From NCBI RefSeq assembly GCF_024296865.1, contig NZ_CP101134.1:1488001-1552000 (forward strand): a stretch of 64,000 nucleotides of DNA. Reading direction: 5' to 3'. The position numbers and the translations under genes were made by a program. The notes beneath the pieces were generated by a model. That model was given only the letters and a program-made list of their open reading frames with translations. It did not search any database and had not been told where the DNA came from. Positions 8,675 through 18,016 of the stretch are shown one piece after another (position 1 is the first letter of the stretch; every line of letters starts with the position of its first letter). This DNA is from Sphingobacterium sp. LZ7M1. GTDB taxonomy: Bacteria > Bacteroidota > Bacteroidia > Sphingobacteriales > Sphingobacteriaceae.

Positions 8675-9054
8675 TTCTGTTGAAGTCTTGAATTATTAAT
8701 AGAAAGCCAATTAATCTAATTCTAAAAATGAATGGAAGGAAAAATTTAATTGTATTAAGTAAAATAATTAGATTAGTGGAAGCAAAATTACAGTTTGGAA
8801 GAAATTAAATGGGGTGTTTTCCATTTACTCTAAAAAAACTGGTTTTATTAGCATTGATCCAAAGTCACACTTAATACACACGATTAAGTTTTTCCTGTTT
8901 GTTTGTTACAAATATGGTTTTAATAATTGTTTTAAGATTGCCGGATTTTAGCTTTATATGGCCAATTCTTAGCCATTCCTGTTAAATATTTTGCTGAATG
9001 ACCTCTTTATAATTATATTTAGTGTTAAATTGACATTTATAAACTTTTTAAATT
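8675..9054. promoter_or_regulatory. divergent intergenic region between DUF5695-type gene and AraC regulator
   Basis: No gene is seen in these 380 AT-rich bases. On the minus strand 8783-8790 reads TAATTTTG, a perfect -7 match for the leftward gene, giving a leader of about 105 bases. On the plus strand ATTG (8926-8929) and TAGCTTTA (8949-8956) with a 19-base spacer are a weak promoter candidate for the AraC gene. No inverted repeat stands out. Confidence 0.35.
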
Positions 9055-9918
9055 ATGAAACCAATACAATATAATGTACCAGTTCCTAAGGATAGGACGG
9101 TATTTGTGCAGGAAGACATATTAGATAAGTTTTATCCGTATATGCATCGTCATGTTGAGTATCAGATTATTATGATTGTAGCTGGTAGCGGTCAACTGTT
9201 GGTTGATGACAATCTTCATAATTTTCAACAGGGTGATATCTTTTTGGTTGGTTCCAATCAAGCTCATGTTTTCAAGAATGACCAAAGTTCAGAAGGGATA
9301 AGGTCTGTTTCCGTATTTTTCAATCTAGAGGGCGCCTTGCTTAATTTGTTAAATTTGCCTGAGTTGAGCGTATTAATGGAATTCATCAGCAATAACTGTA
9401 GAGGTTTTCAGGTTCCAAAACAGCATTTAGCTCCGATACGGAGAAGAATCGAGGTTTTGAAACGATCTGATAGGATGGACCAATTGGTGAACTTCTTTTA
9501 TCTGTTAAAATCGTTAAATATGGTCTCTGCTGATTTGACGCCACTTTCAGGGGTTTCTCATTATGAAACAGATGCCTTTGGTGGTTTCAAGATCAATTCT
9601 TTATGTAGGTTTATTGAGGAAAATTTTAAAGAGAACATTTCCTTATGTGATGTGGCAGAAAAGGCAAACCTAACCCCACAGGCATTCTGTAGATATTTCA
9701 AGAAATGCACGGGAAAGACTTTTGTATCCTATTTAAATGAAATCCGGGTTCGTGAAGCCTGTCGTTTATTAGGTAATGATAAATATGATTGTGTTTCCAT
9801 TATAGCTTACAGCAGTGGATTTAACAGCATCACCAATTTCAATCGAGTATTTCGGAGTGTTATCGGCACCTCACCCAAGGAATATGCATTAAACTACAAG
9901 AACTTTTTATATCAATAA
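9055..9918 (+). CDS. AraC-family transcriptional regulator (cupin plus AraC HTH)
   Basis: 287 residues. Residues ~20-105 form a cupin-like sensing domain (MHRHVEYQIIMIVAGSGQLL, then FQQGDIFLVGSNQAHVF). Residues ~185-285 hold two helix-turn-helices: LCDVAEKANLTPQAFCRYFKK, and SGFNSITNFNRVFR followed by the family end signature TSPKEY. It probably activates one or both flanking units, the hydroxyproline operon starting 110 bases downstream or the divergent DUF5695-type gene; position favours the former. The effector would be a small molecule bound by the cupin domain. Confidence 0.9.
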   Translation: MKPIQYNVPVPKDRTVFVQEDILDKFYPYMHRHVEYQIIMIVAGSGQLLVDDNLHNFQQGDIFLVGSNQAHVFKNDQSSEGIRSVSVFFNLEGALLNLLNLPELSVLMEFISNNCRGFQVPKQHLAPIRRRIEVLKRSDRMDQLVNFFYLLKSLNMVSADLTPLSGVSHYETDAFGGFKINSLCRFIEENFKENISLCDVAEKANLTPQAFCRYFKKCTGKTFVSYLNEIRVREACRLLGNDKYDCVSIIAYSSGFNSITNFNRVFRSVIGTSPKEYALNYKNFLYQ

Positions 9919-9960
9919 ATAGAAAAGGTTAAAATTCAGTAAACAAATATTAAAAGGCGG

Positions 9961-9992
9961 TTAGGCGAGGAGCTATTAAGTGGCTAGTTTTG
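9961..9992 (+). promoter_or_regulatory. candidate promoter of the hydroxyproline operon
   Basis: TAGTTTTG at 9985-9992 matches TANNTTTG. TTAG at 9961-9964 lies 20 bases upstream, as in the promoter candidate at 1027. Transcription would begin near 9999, about 30 bases before the ATG at 10029. The position between the AraC gene and the first catabolic gene suits an AraC-activated promoter. Confidence 0.45.
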
Positions 9993-10028
9993 GTTATACA
10001 ATTATAATTTAAAACAAGAAAACTTACT

Positions 10029-10931
10029 ATGGCTCAATTAAATTGGAAAGGAATTTATCCTGCTGTTTTGACTCCATTTAAGGAGAATGGAGAAATTGAT
10101 TTTGAAATGTTTGCCAAAAACACGGAGGCGCAGATTTCTGCGGGTGTTCATGGGATCATTATTGCGGGAACTCTGGGAGATGCTGCTGTACTAGACAATG
10201 ATGAAAAATTTGAATTGCTCTCTTATGCGAAAAAAGTTGTTGCTGGAAGAATTCCACTAATTCTGAATATTGCGGAAAATACGACCAAAAATGCGGTTGA
10301 CTTTGCAAAAAAAGCAAAGGAACTTGGCGCGGATGGTTTGATGTTACTGCCTCCAATGCGTTATAAAGCAGATGACCGTGAAGTGGTAGAATACTTTAAG
10401 GCTGTTGCCAGCGCGACTGACCTACCTATCTTAATTTACAATAACCCTGTTGATTATGCGACCTACGTTTCATTGAGCATGTTTGAAGAATTGAAGGATT
10501 ACCCAAGTATTCAAGCGGTGAAAGAATCAACCAGAGACTTGTCAAACATTACCAGAATGAAGAATAAGTTTGGCGATCGCTTTAAGGTTTTGGGTGGTGT
10601 AGATACTATTTCATTGGAAACAGTACTCCTTGGTGCCGATGGATTGGTCGCAGGATTGGTTGATGCTTTTCCAAGAGAAACCATGGCAATGTACAATTAT
10701 GCCCTGGATGGTGAAATTGAAAAAGCCATTGAAATCTATAGATGGTTTATGCCATTGTTAGAGTTGGATATCCATCCAAAACTTATCCAGTACATCAAAT
10801 TAGCTGCTACAGCTGAAGGAATCTGTACACCGCATGTTCGTGCGCCAAGGTTGCCTTTGGTAGGTGAAGAAGCGACAAGAATAAACAAGATAATTGCTGA
10901 TGGCATTGCAAGTCGTCCGGTTTTGAATTAA
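10029..10931 (+). CDS. DHDPS-family lyase, predicted pyrroline-4-hydroxy-2-carboxylate deaminase
   Basis: 300-residue TIM-barrel of the dihydrodipicolinate synthase/N-acetylneuraminate lyase family. The Schiff-base lysine is K165 (IQAVKESTRD) and the partner tyrosine is Y137 (LIYNNP). The phosphate/carboxylate loop reads AGTLGDAAVL rather than the classical GTTGE, arguing against DapA itself. Placed with an epimerase, a D-amino-acid dehydrogenase and a semialdehyde dehydrogenase, the best prediction is deamination and ring opening of cis-4-hydroxy-pyrroline-2-carboxylate to 2-oxoglutarate semialdehyde, the LhpC/HypD step of hydroxyproline catabolism. This is a context-based inference; the fold assignment is secure. 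It is the first gene of the operon. Confidence 0.85.
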   Translation: MAQLNWKGIYPAVLTPFKENGEIDFEMFAKNTEAQISAGVHGIIIAGTLGDAAVLDNDEKFELLSYAKKVVAGRIPLILNIAENTTKNAVDFAKKAKELGADGLMLLPPMRYKADDREVVEYFKAVASATDLPILIYNNPVDYATYVSLSMFEELKDYPSIQAVKESTRDLSNITRMKNKFGDRFKVLGGVDTISLETVLLGADGLVAGLVDAFPRETMAMYNYALDGEIEKAIEIYRWFMPLLELDIHPKLIQYIKLAATAEGICTPHVRAPRLPLVGEEATRINKIIADGIASRPVLN

Positions 10932-11009
10932 ATCGGAAGAAGTGCATTCTTTGGGACATAAAATTGGTCTTACAGCTTTATGTCCCTTTAATAGTAATCC
11001 CAATTGAAT

Positions 11010-12506
11010 ATGAACCAAAAAAAAGAATACTTAGATAAATGTGTAGAGCTGGCTGTTGAGGCGTATCAATTTTTAAAGTCCACTACGGTTAGAGATCGGG
11101 CCAAGTTTATGCATGCTGTAGCAGATCGAATTGAAAGTATAGGGACGGAATTGATCGAGACAGCAAATCAGGAGACTTCCTTACCTTTTCCTCGTTTGGA
11201 GGGCGAGAAGGCAAGGACCGTCTGGCAATGGCGCAGTTATGCAAATGCGATTTCCAATGGCCTGTACAGTGAGGCGAGGATTGACTTAGCAAATCCAGAA
11301 AAAGGAAAGAATGATATTCGCAAATACAATCTAGGCATTGGGCCAGTGGTTGTATTTGGGGCTAGCAACTTTCCTTTTGCTTTTTCAACCGCAGGTGGAG
11401 ATACCGCAAGTGCCCTAGCTGCAGGATGCCCAGTCATTGTAAAAGGTCATTCGGGGCACGAGAAAACCTCTACGGTTATGGCCAAGGCAATCACGGAAGT
11501 CGTAAAGGAATTTGGATGGCCTGAGGGTGTCTTCAACCATATCCTTGGCAATGAAGTTGAAGGTGCCAAAGAGAAGATAGGCGCTTATTTGGTTGCTCAG
11601 CAAGGTATTAAAGCGGTGGGTTTTACCGGTTCCTATTGGGGAGGAAAAGCCCTGTTTGATATTGCGAACCAGAGGGAAGAACCCATTCCTGTCTTTGCGG
11701 AAATGGGAAGCATCAATCCAGTATTTGCCTTCGGGAATATATTGGAGGAGAAAGCAGAAGCTTTGGCAAAGGAATACGCATCATCCTTAACCTTGGGAGT
11801 AGGGCAGTTTTGTACCAATCCAGGATTGTTCATTGCGGTGAAAGGGGAAGCATTGGAGCGATTTAAATCGAGCCTGCATGATGCGATTGCCGCGATCAAT
11901 TCAGCCCATATGCTGAATCAAGGGATCTATTCACATTTTGAGAAAAACAAGGATCTATTGAGCAGTCAAGCTGAGGTTGCTATACTTTCAGAGTCGAATT
12001 CTATTGCTGAATCTGGCCAGGGCCGACCAAGGGTAGCCTTGACCTCCGCAGCGAATTTCTTGACCAATGAAGTTTTGGCTGAGGAAGTTTTCGGTCCGTT
12101 TGGATTATTGATAGAAGCAGATTCCATTTCAGAAGTAGAGAAAATCGCAAGAAACCTAAAAGGACAATTGACGATAACTATTGCTGGAACGGAAAAAGAT
12201 GCTGAAGAAAATAAGACGATATTAAACATCATAAAAGATAAGGCCGGAAGGCTATTGTTCAATGGAATGCCAACCGGGGTTGAGGTCGTGTATGCGATGC
12301 AGCATGGCGGGCCTTTCCCTTCGAGTACAGATCCAAGGTTTACCTCGGTAGGACCTGATTCCATTAAGCGGTTTTTACGTCCATTGGCATTTCAGAACTG
12401 GCCAGATCAGTTTCTTCCAGCTGAACTGAAAAATGGCAATCCCCTTGCGATCAATCGCCTTGTGGATGGTACGAGTACTAAGGATTCCATAAATGCAAAC
12501 CAATAG
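11010..12506 (+). CDS. 2-oxoglutarate semialdehyde (2,5-dioxopentanoate) dehydrogenase
   Basis: 498-residue aldehyde dehydrogenase. The catalytic Cys is C268 (GVGQFCTNPG) and the general base is E231 (FAEMGSINP). The NAD(P)-binding region reads FGASNFPFAFSTAGGDTASA and CPVIVKGHSGHEKTS, a signature I associate with the KGSADH subgroup. The enzyme oxidises 2-oxoglutarate semialdehyde to 2-oxoglutarate, the last step of hydroxyproline (and also of some pentose and glucarate) catabolism. A TTG two codons earlier (11004) is open, but the ATG at 11010 is preferred. It lies 78 bases after the deaminase gene and 4 bases before the epimerase gene, so it belongs to the operon. Confidence 0.92.
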   Translation: MNQKKEYLDKCVELAVEAYQFLKSTTVRDRAKFMHAVADRIESIGTELIETANQETSLPFPRLEGEKARTVWQWRSYANAISNGLYSEARIDLANPEKGKNDIRKYNLGIGPVVVFGASNFPFAFSTAGGDTASALAAGCPVIVKGHSGHEKTSTVMAKAITEVVKEFGWPEGVFNHILGNEVEGAKEKIGAYLVAQQGIKAVGFTGSYWGGKALFDIANQREEPIPVFAEMGSINPVFAFGNILEEKAEALAKEYASSLTLGVGQFCTNPGLFIAVKGEALERFKSSLHDAIAAINSAHMLNQGIYSHFEKNKDLLSSQAEVAILSESNSIAESGQGRPRVALTSAANFLTNEVLAEEVFGPFGLLIEADSISEVEKIARNLKGQLTITIAGTEKDAEENKTILNIIKDKAGRLLFNGMPTGVEVVYAMQHGGPFPSSTDPRFTSVGPDSIKRFLRPLAFQNWPDQFLPAELKNGNPLAINRLVDGTSTKDSINANQ

Positions 12507-12510
12507 ATAG

Positions 12511-13509
12511 ATGAAGAAAACATTTTTTTGTATTGATTCCCATACCTGCGGTTGCCCTGTGCGGTTAGTAGCTGGAGGTGGTCCATATTTGAACGGGAAT
12601 TCCATGATGGAACGCAGGCTCCATTTTATGGAGGAGTATGATTGGATCAGAAAAGGGTTGATGTTTGAGCCTAGAGGCCATGATATGATGAGTGGTAGCA
12701 TTCTTTATCCACCTATCGACCCTAATAATGATACGGGTGTACTCTATATAGAAACCAGTGGTTGCTTGCCGATGTGTGGCCATGGGACCATTGGAACTGT
12801 TACCATAGCCATAGAGGAAGGATTGGTGATTCCGAAAGTGCCGGGAAAGCTTAGATTGGAAACTCCTGCAGGATTGATCTTGATTGATTATGTGCAGGAA
12901 GGCCCAAAGGTCAAAACAGTAAAGTTGACCAATGTGAAATCCTTTTTATATAAATCAGAATTGACAGTGGACTGTCCGGATTTAGGGGAGATTGTTGCTG
13001 ATGTTGCATACGGAGGTAATTTTTATGCGATTGTAGATCCTCAGAAGAACTTTAGGGATATCAGTGATTTCTCCGCTAGCCAATTGATCCATTATGGCAA
13101 GTTGATCCGTTCCCTGTTGAATGAGAAGTATGAATTTATCCATCCTGAGAATGAAAATATTTATGGTTTGAGCCATATTCAATGGACCGGGAAACCGACC
13201 AAGGAGAACTCTACAGGTAGAAATGCGGTATTGGTAGGTGAGAATGCTCTCGATCGCTCACCTTGTGGAACAGGGACTTCAGCTCGCATGGCGCAATGGT
13301 ATGCAAAAGGGAAATTAAAGCCAGGAGATGAATTTGTCCATGAAAGTTATATAGGCTCGCAATTTATTGGGCGGATTGAGGAAGAGACCCAATTGGCGGG
13401 TCATGCTGCCATCGTTCCATCAGTAGAAGGGTGGGCAATCATTACGGGATATAGTCAGATCATCATAGATGATATGGACCCGTATAAAGAAGGATTTCAA
13501 GTTATGTAA
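12511..13509 (+). CDS. 4-hydroxyproline 2-epimerase (proline racemase family)
   Basis: 332 residues. The two catalytic cysteines of the proline racemase/hydroxyproline epimerase fold are present: C89 in MCGHGTIG and C252 in SPCGTGTSARMA. The Cys/Cys pair indicates an epimerase or racemase, not the trans-3-hydroxyproline dehydratase subgroup, which replaces one Cys. The reaction is reversible conversion of trans-4-hydroxy-L-proline to cis-4-hydroxy-D-proline in the cytoplasm. The neighbouring DadA-like dehydrogenase, DHDPS-family lyase and semialdehyde dehydrogenase supply the next three steps, which makes hydroxyproline far more likely than proline as substrate. It starts 4 bases after the preceding stop codon. 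Confidence 0.93.
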   Translation: MKKTFFCIDSHTCGCPVRLVAGGGPYLNGNSMMERRLHFMEEYDWIRKGLMFEPRGHDMMSGSILYPPIDPNNDTGVLYIETSGCLPMCGHGTIGTVTIAIEEGLVIPKVPGKLRLETPAGLILIDYVQEGPKVKTVKLTNVKSFLYKSELTVDCPDLGEIVADVAYGGNFYAIVDPQKNFRDISDFSASQLIHYGKLIRSLLNEKYEFIHPENENIYGLSHIQWTGKPTKENSTGRNAVLVGENALDRSPCGTGTSARMAQWYAKGKLKPGDEFVHESYIGSQFIGRIEEETQLAGHAAIVPSVEGWAIITGYSQIIIDDMDPYKEGFQVM

Positions 13510-13531
13510 TTCACGATAACCATTAAATAAA

Positions 13532-14791
13532 GTGTCAAAAAACCATAAAGGAAATGTAGTTATTATCGGGGCTGGGATTGCAGGTCTATCAACAGCATAT
13601 TATTTATTAAAAGATGGTTGGCAAGTCACTGTCTTGGAGAAGGACATTGGCAAGAACAATTGTTCCTATGGCAATGCGGGCATGATTGTTCCAAGTCATT
13701 TTACACCTTTGGCAGCACCTGGAATGGTAGCCCAAGGAGTAAAATGGATGCTGAACAGTAAGAGCCCGTTTTATGTTAGGCCATCATTGAACCTCGGGTT
13801 GATCGACTGGGGACTGAAATTTCTAAAATATGCCAATGAGAAGCATGTAGAAAGGAATGCTGAAGCAATCCGTGATTTGAATCTGGAAAGCAGTAAGTTA
13901 TATGATCAGTTAGCTACAGAAGAAGGTCTTGACTTTGAGCTGAGGCAGAACGGCATTTTGATGATGTACAAATCAAAAGATGTCGAGCATGAGGAAATAG
14001 AATTGGCAGAAAAGGCGAACCGATTAGGATTAGATACTCAGGTTTTAGATCGGAATGGCGTGCAAGAATTAGAACCGAACCTAAAGGTCGATACATTGGG
14101 TGCTATTCTTTATAAGTGCGATGGAATTATGTATCCACCTAAATTAATGCAGGAATTGACAACCTATCTTGTCAATCATGGAGTGGAATTTCATTATGCA
14201 ACTGAAGTTAATGGATTTGAGACCAGTGGAAATAAAATCAAATCCGCAGTGACCAACAAAGGAAACTTTCAAGCAGATGAGTTTGTGGTAACTGGAGGAG
14301 CAGCATTGGGCAAGATAGGTGCTAAATTACACTTGAAATTGCCACTGATGCCTGGTAAAGGCTATTCCTTTATGTTCAATCCAGAGGAAGGCACCTCGAT
14401 GAATCATGCAGCACTTTTGCTCGAAGCAAGGGTTGCCGTTACACCAATGAACAATCAAATTCGATTTAGTGGTACCATGGAATTGGGCCCTGCGAATGAT
14501 AAAATCTACCAGAACAGGGTTAAAGGAATCGTTGAATCTATCCCAAAATACTATCCTGATATTCAAATTGACTATCCAAACGATATATGGTTTGGATATA
14601 GACCATGTTCGCCAGATGGGCTTCCTTATTTAGGGAGGACCAAGAAATACAGCAATGTAAGCATTGCCGGGGGCGGAGGTATGATGGGCCTAAGTTTGGG
14701 GCCTGCCTTTGGTAAAAGCATAGCAAGGATCTTATCCAATGAAAAGATAGAATCGAATATTTCGGGCTTTAATCCGGACCGATTCCAGTAG
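13532..14791 (+). CDS. FAD-dependent D-amino-acid dehydrogenase, predicted D-hydroxyproline dehydrogenase
   Basis: 419 residues, starting at GTG (13532). The N-terminal Rossmann motif VVIIGAGIAGLSTAYYLL (residues 9-26) binds FAD. The C-terminal part carries the DadA-type stretch WFGYRPCSPDGLPYLGRTK and the glycine-rich IAGGGGMMGLSLGP. It is expected to oxidise cis-4-hydroxy-D-proline to the pyrroline carboxylate and pass electrons to the quinone pool, as single-subunit DadA-type enzymes do. It lies 22 bases after the epimerase gene in the same operon. It is a single polypeptide, not the multi-subunit D-hydroxyproline dehydrogenase known in pseudomonads. Confidence 0.9.
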   Translation: MSKNHKGNVVIIGAGIAGLSTAYYLLKDGWQVTVLEKDIGKNNCSYGNAGMIVPSHFTPLAAPGMVAQGVKWMLNSKSPFYVRPSLNLGLIDWGLKFLKYANEKHVERNAEAIRDLNLESSKLYDQLATEEGLDFELRQNGILMMYKSKDVEHEEIELAEKANRLGLDTQVLDRNGVQELEPNLKVDTLGAILYKCDGIMYPPKLMQELTTYLVNHGVEFHYATEVNGFETSGNKIKSAVTNKGNFQADEFVVTGGAALGKIGAKLHLKLPLMPGKGYSFMFNPEEGTSMNHAALLLEARVAVTPMNNQIRFSGTMELGPANDKIYQNRVKGIVESIPKYYPDIQIDYPNDIWFGYRPCSPDGLPYLGRTKKYSNVSIAGGGGMMGLSLGPAFGKSIARILSNEKIESNISGFNPDRFQ

Positions 14792-14817
14792 CAATTTAAC
14801 CTACCTAAATTATGATT

Positions 14818-16584
14818 ATGAAAAACCGGAAAAACATAGACCTTAAATCATTTATTGGAATTGGAATTATCGCTATGACTAGTGCTACAACATTTGCTCA
14901 AGAAAGTGGCTTGTACGATCATACCACTCCCATTGAACCTTACATCATACAATACAGAAACGACCTGCAGGCCATCAATTATTTTTATGGACCGATGCCG
15001 AAAGGTTGGGGATTTCAGAGTGCGGCAGCTTCTCCTGAACAAATAGGCAGGTTACTTCTGCTAGATCAGGATTACGAAAAGAAACTGCAGCAGTTTGACT
15101 ATAAAAAACTCAATACCAATGGTCAGGTCGATTATATTTTACTGAACAGAAAAATCAAAAGGAATATTGAGGACCTTAAATCCAATCAAACCGCATATAA
15201 CCGTGTGAAGGGTTACCTGCCTTTTGCAGATAGCATCCTTGAATTTGAGAAGAAAAGAAGACGTGGTGGAGCAGTGGATGCAAAGGAGGTAGCAACCGCT
15301 TTTGAAAATGCATCATCTCAAGTTGATCAAGAACTTAAGAAATTGGAAGGGGTAAAGGCTATTCCTTCTGCAGATGTAGAATATTTAGAAAGCATCTTAG
15401 AATCTCTTAAATTAAGATTGGAAAGCTCATTCGACTTCTATAATGGCTATGAACCCCTGTTTTCTTGGTGGGTTCCAAAATCCCATGATCGATTACAGGA
15501 AAAATTAAAGGAGTATAAAGAACTTATAGCCTCGAAATCAGATTTGAAGGCTTTTGATGATGGCAGTAACATCGCTGGCAAACGCGTTGGCAAGGATGTG
15601 TTAAATAAAATGCTGAAGGATGAAATGATTTCCTATAATGCCGATGAGCTCCTGAAAATTGCTGATAAGGAATGGCAATGGTGTGTTGCAGAACTTTTGA
15701 AGGCTTCCAAGGAGATGGGCTTTGGCGAAGATTGGAAGAAAGCTCAGGAAAAAGTAAAGAACTCTTATGTCCCTGAAGGAAAGCAACCTGAATTGATCAA
15801 TGAACTGTATGATAAAGCCATGAACTTTATCAATGAAAAGAAATTGATCGATATTCCACCCTTGGCGGATGAAACTTGGGGAATGATCATGATGACACCA
15901 GAACGTCAGTTGGTCAATCCGTTCTTCACGGGCGGTCGAGAGATCAGTATTTCCTATCCAACCAATACCATGACCTACGACCAGAAAATGATGAGCATGC
16001 GTGGAAATAATCCACATTTCTCCCTAGGAACCGTTCAACATGAATTGATCCCTGGGCATCATCTACAGTATTTTATGAACCGCCGGTATAAACCCTATAG
16101 AGAACAGAACTTCAATACCCCTTTTTGGACGGAAGGCTGGACCTTGTATTGGGAGCTGCTATTGTATAGAATGGGATTCCCGAAAACACCAGAAGAGCGG
16201 ATAGGGATGCTGTTCTGGAGGATGCACCGTTGTGCAAGGATAACCTTCAGTATCAAATTCCATATCGGAGAATGGACTCCACAACAATGCATAGATTATT
16301 TGGTAAATCAAGTAGGACATGAGCCTGCAAATGCCCATGGCGAAGTAAAAAGATCCTTTGAAGGTTCTTACGATCCTTTATATCAATTGGCCTATATGAT
16401 CGGCGGTTTGCAATTGTTGAGCATCAGCGATGAAATGGTAGGCTCAGGTAAGATGACCTATAAAGATTTTCATGACCGTGTGATCAAAGAAAACTATATG
16501 CCTATGGAGATGCTGCGGGCTATATTGACCAATCAAAACCTGAACCCTGACCATCAATCTTCTTGGAAATTCTATAAATTCTAA
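14818..16584 (+). CDS. secreted DUF885-family zinc metallopeptidase-like protein
   Basis: 588 residues from ATG 14818 (an ATG at 14812 is also possible). The N-terminus is a signal peptide ending TTFAQ. The DUF885 signature HELIPGHHLQYF lies near residue 408, an HExxxGHH zinc-binding arrangement, and EGWTLYWELLLYRMG follows with a second acidic ligand. Family members are poorly characterised; context suggests a periplasmic peptidase acting on peptides brought in by the SusCD pair. It sits 26 bases after the dehydrogenase gene and 16 bases before the permease gene, inside the hydroxyproline operon. The peptide specificity is inference. Confidence 0.85.
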   Translation: MKNRKNIDLKSFIGIGIIAMTSATTFAQESGLYDHTTPIEPYIIQYRNDLQAINYFYGPMPKGWGFQSAAASPEQIGRLLLLDQDYEKKLQQFDYKKLNTNGQVDYILLNRKIKRNIEDLKSNQTAYNRVKGYLPFADSILEFEKKRRRGGAVDAKEVATAFENASSQVDQELKKLEGVKAIPSADVEYLESILESLKLRLESSFDFYNGYEPLFSWWVPKSHDRLQEKLKEYKELIASKSDLKAFDDGSNIAGKRVGKDVLNKMLKDEMISYNADELLKIADKEWQWCVAELLKASKEMGFGEDWKKAQEKVKNSYVPEGKQPELINELYDKAMNFINEKKLIDIPPLADETWGMIMMTPERQLVNPFFTGGREISISYPTNTMTYDQKMMSMRGNNPHFSLGTVQHELIPGHHLQYFMNRRYKPYREQNFNTPFWTEGWTLYWELLLYRMGFPKTPEERIGMLFWRMHRCARITFSIKFHIGEWTPQQCIDYLVNQVGHEPANAHGEVKRSFEGSYDPLYQLAYMIGGLQLLSISDEMVGSGKMTYKDFHDRVIKENYMPMEMLRAILTNQNLNPDHQSSWKFYKF

Positions 16585-16600
16585 ACCAGCGACCTAAATT

Positions 16601-18016
16601 ATGGAAGAAAACAAACAGGAGTTTAAGAAGTCATTGGGCCTATTGGATGCAACCATGTTGGTGGCCGGTAGTATGATTGGATCCGGTATTTTCATTGTTT
16701 CGTCAGATATCGCCAGGAATACAGGTTCTGCAGGATGGCTGATGATCGTGTGGGCGATATCTGGGTTTATGACTTTGGCAGCAGCAATTAGTTATGGGGA
16801 GTTGAGCTCGATGTTTCCAAAAGCTGGAGGGCAATATGTTTATCTGAAAGAAGCTTATGGCCCATTGGTCAGCTTTACATTTGGTTGGACTTTTTTTGCT
16901 GTGATCCAGACCGCTACCATTGCTGCGGTTGGAGTTGCATTTGCAAAGTTTACAGCCTATTTGTTCCCAAGCTTGGACGAGGATGTCTATTTGCTGACCA
17001 TCGGGACCTATCATATTTCATCGGCACAGGTGCTGGCTATCGGCGTAATACTTTTACTGACCTTTATCAATACCCTAGGCGTACAGAACGGGAAAGTCGT
17101 GCAGACAACATTGACCCTCATCAAAATCTTGAGTTTGGTCTTGGCCGTCTTGTTTGGGTTTGCAGCCTTTGATCTAGAAGTATGGAATCACAATTGGAAT
17201 AGTGCCGATACCTGGAACCTGAGCCGCTTAGCCGTGGAGGGAACTAAATCTGATTATACCTTTCTAGCAGGATTAGGAGCTATTTCAGCAGGTTTGGTTG
17301 GTGCTTTGTTCAGCAGTGACTCCTGGCACTCTTCATCTGCAGTTGCTGGTGAGATTAAAAACCCGCAAAGGAATATAGGTTTGAGCTTAGCATTAGGGAC
17401 CATTATCGTCACGGTAATTTACCTATTGACCAACTTAATGTATACTGGGGTCCTTCAAATGGAGGAAATGGCAAGTGCTCCTAAGGATAGGGTAGCGATG
17501 GTTGCCGCCCAAGAGATATTTGGTCCGATCGGAATCACGGTCCTTGCTATTATGATTATGGTAAGTACGTTTGGTTGTAATAATGGTCTGATCATGGCCG
17601 GTGCCAGGATCTATTATTCCATGGCAAAGGATGGTTTATTCTTTAAAAAGACAAAAGAGCTTAACAAACATGCAGTGCCTAGCTATGCGCTTTGGCTGCA
17701 AGGGATTATCGCTTGTCTATGGTGCCTGACAGGAAAATATGGTGATCTCTTGGATATGATCACCTGTGTAGTGGTTATTTTCTATGTCCTTTGCATCATC
17801 GGGATTTTTATTCTTAGAAAAAACAGACCTGATTTACCAAGACCATACAAAGCTTTGGGATATCCCATAATCCCCGCAATTTATATTCTATTGGGAGTAT
17901 CCTTTATATTGTTACTTGTCTTTTACAAACCACAGTTTACTTGGCCGGGAATAATTATTACATTATTAGGCATACCGATTTATTTTATTGTAAAGTCTAA
18001 AAAATCGTCACTATGA
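16601..18016 (+). CDS. APC-superfamily amino acid permease
   Basis: 471 residues with about 12 hydrophobic helices. The first helix carries the APC substrate-binding signature LVAGSMIGSGIFIVSS (residues ~20-35), and the sixth-helix region contains FSSDSWHSSSAVAGEIKNP, as in LAT/SteT-like exchangers. It should move an amino acid or small peptide across the inner membrane; hydroxyproline or a hydroxyproline dipeptide is the natural guess from the operon. Its stop overlaps the start of the S9 peptidase by 4 bases (ATGA at 18013), implying translational coupling. Confidence 0.9.
   Translation: MEENKQEFKKSLGLLDATMLVAGSMIGSGIFIVSSDIARNTGSAGWLMIVWAISGFMTLAAAISYGELSSMFPKAGGQYVYLKEAYGPLVSFTFGWTFFAVIQTATIAAVGVAFAKFTAYLFPSLDEDVYLLTIGTYHISSAQVLAIGVILLLTFINTLGVQNGKVVQTTLTLIKILSLVLAVLFGFAAFDLEVWNHNWNSADTWNLSRLAVEGTKSDYTFLAGLGAISAGLVGALFSSDSWHSSSAVAGEIKNPQRNIGLSLALGTIIVTVIYLLTNLMYTGVLQMEEMASAPKDRVAMVAAQEIFGPIGITVLAIMIMVSTFGCNNGLIMAGARIYYSMAKDGLFFKKTKELNKHAVPSYALWLQGIIACLWCLTGKYGDLLDMITCVVVIFYVLCIIGIFILRKNRPDLPRPYKALGYPIIPAIYILLGVSFILLLVFYKPQFTWPGIIITLLGIPIYFIVKSKKSSL

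Noticed and set aside
10029..10931. DapA (lysine biosynthesis) as the function of the DHDPS-family protein
   Set aside because: The GTTGE loop is replaced by AGTLGD and the gene heads a catabolic operon with no lysine-synthesis genes.
12511..13509. Proline racemase or trans-3-hydroxyproline dehydratase as the product
   Set aside because: Both catalytic cysteines are present, excluding the dehydratase subgroup, and the adjacent D-hydroxyproline dehydrogenase, lyase and semialdehyde dehydrogenase favour 4-hydroxyproline as substrate.
15601..16017. 138-codon open frame on the minus strand inside the DUF885 gene
   Set aside because: Histidine/isoleucine-rich composition with no motif; the opposite strand encodes the clear HExxPGHH protein.
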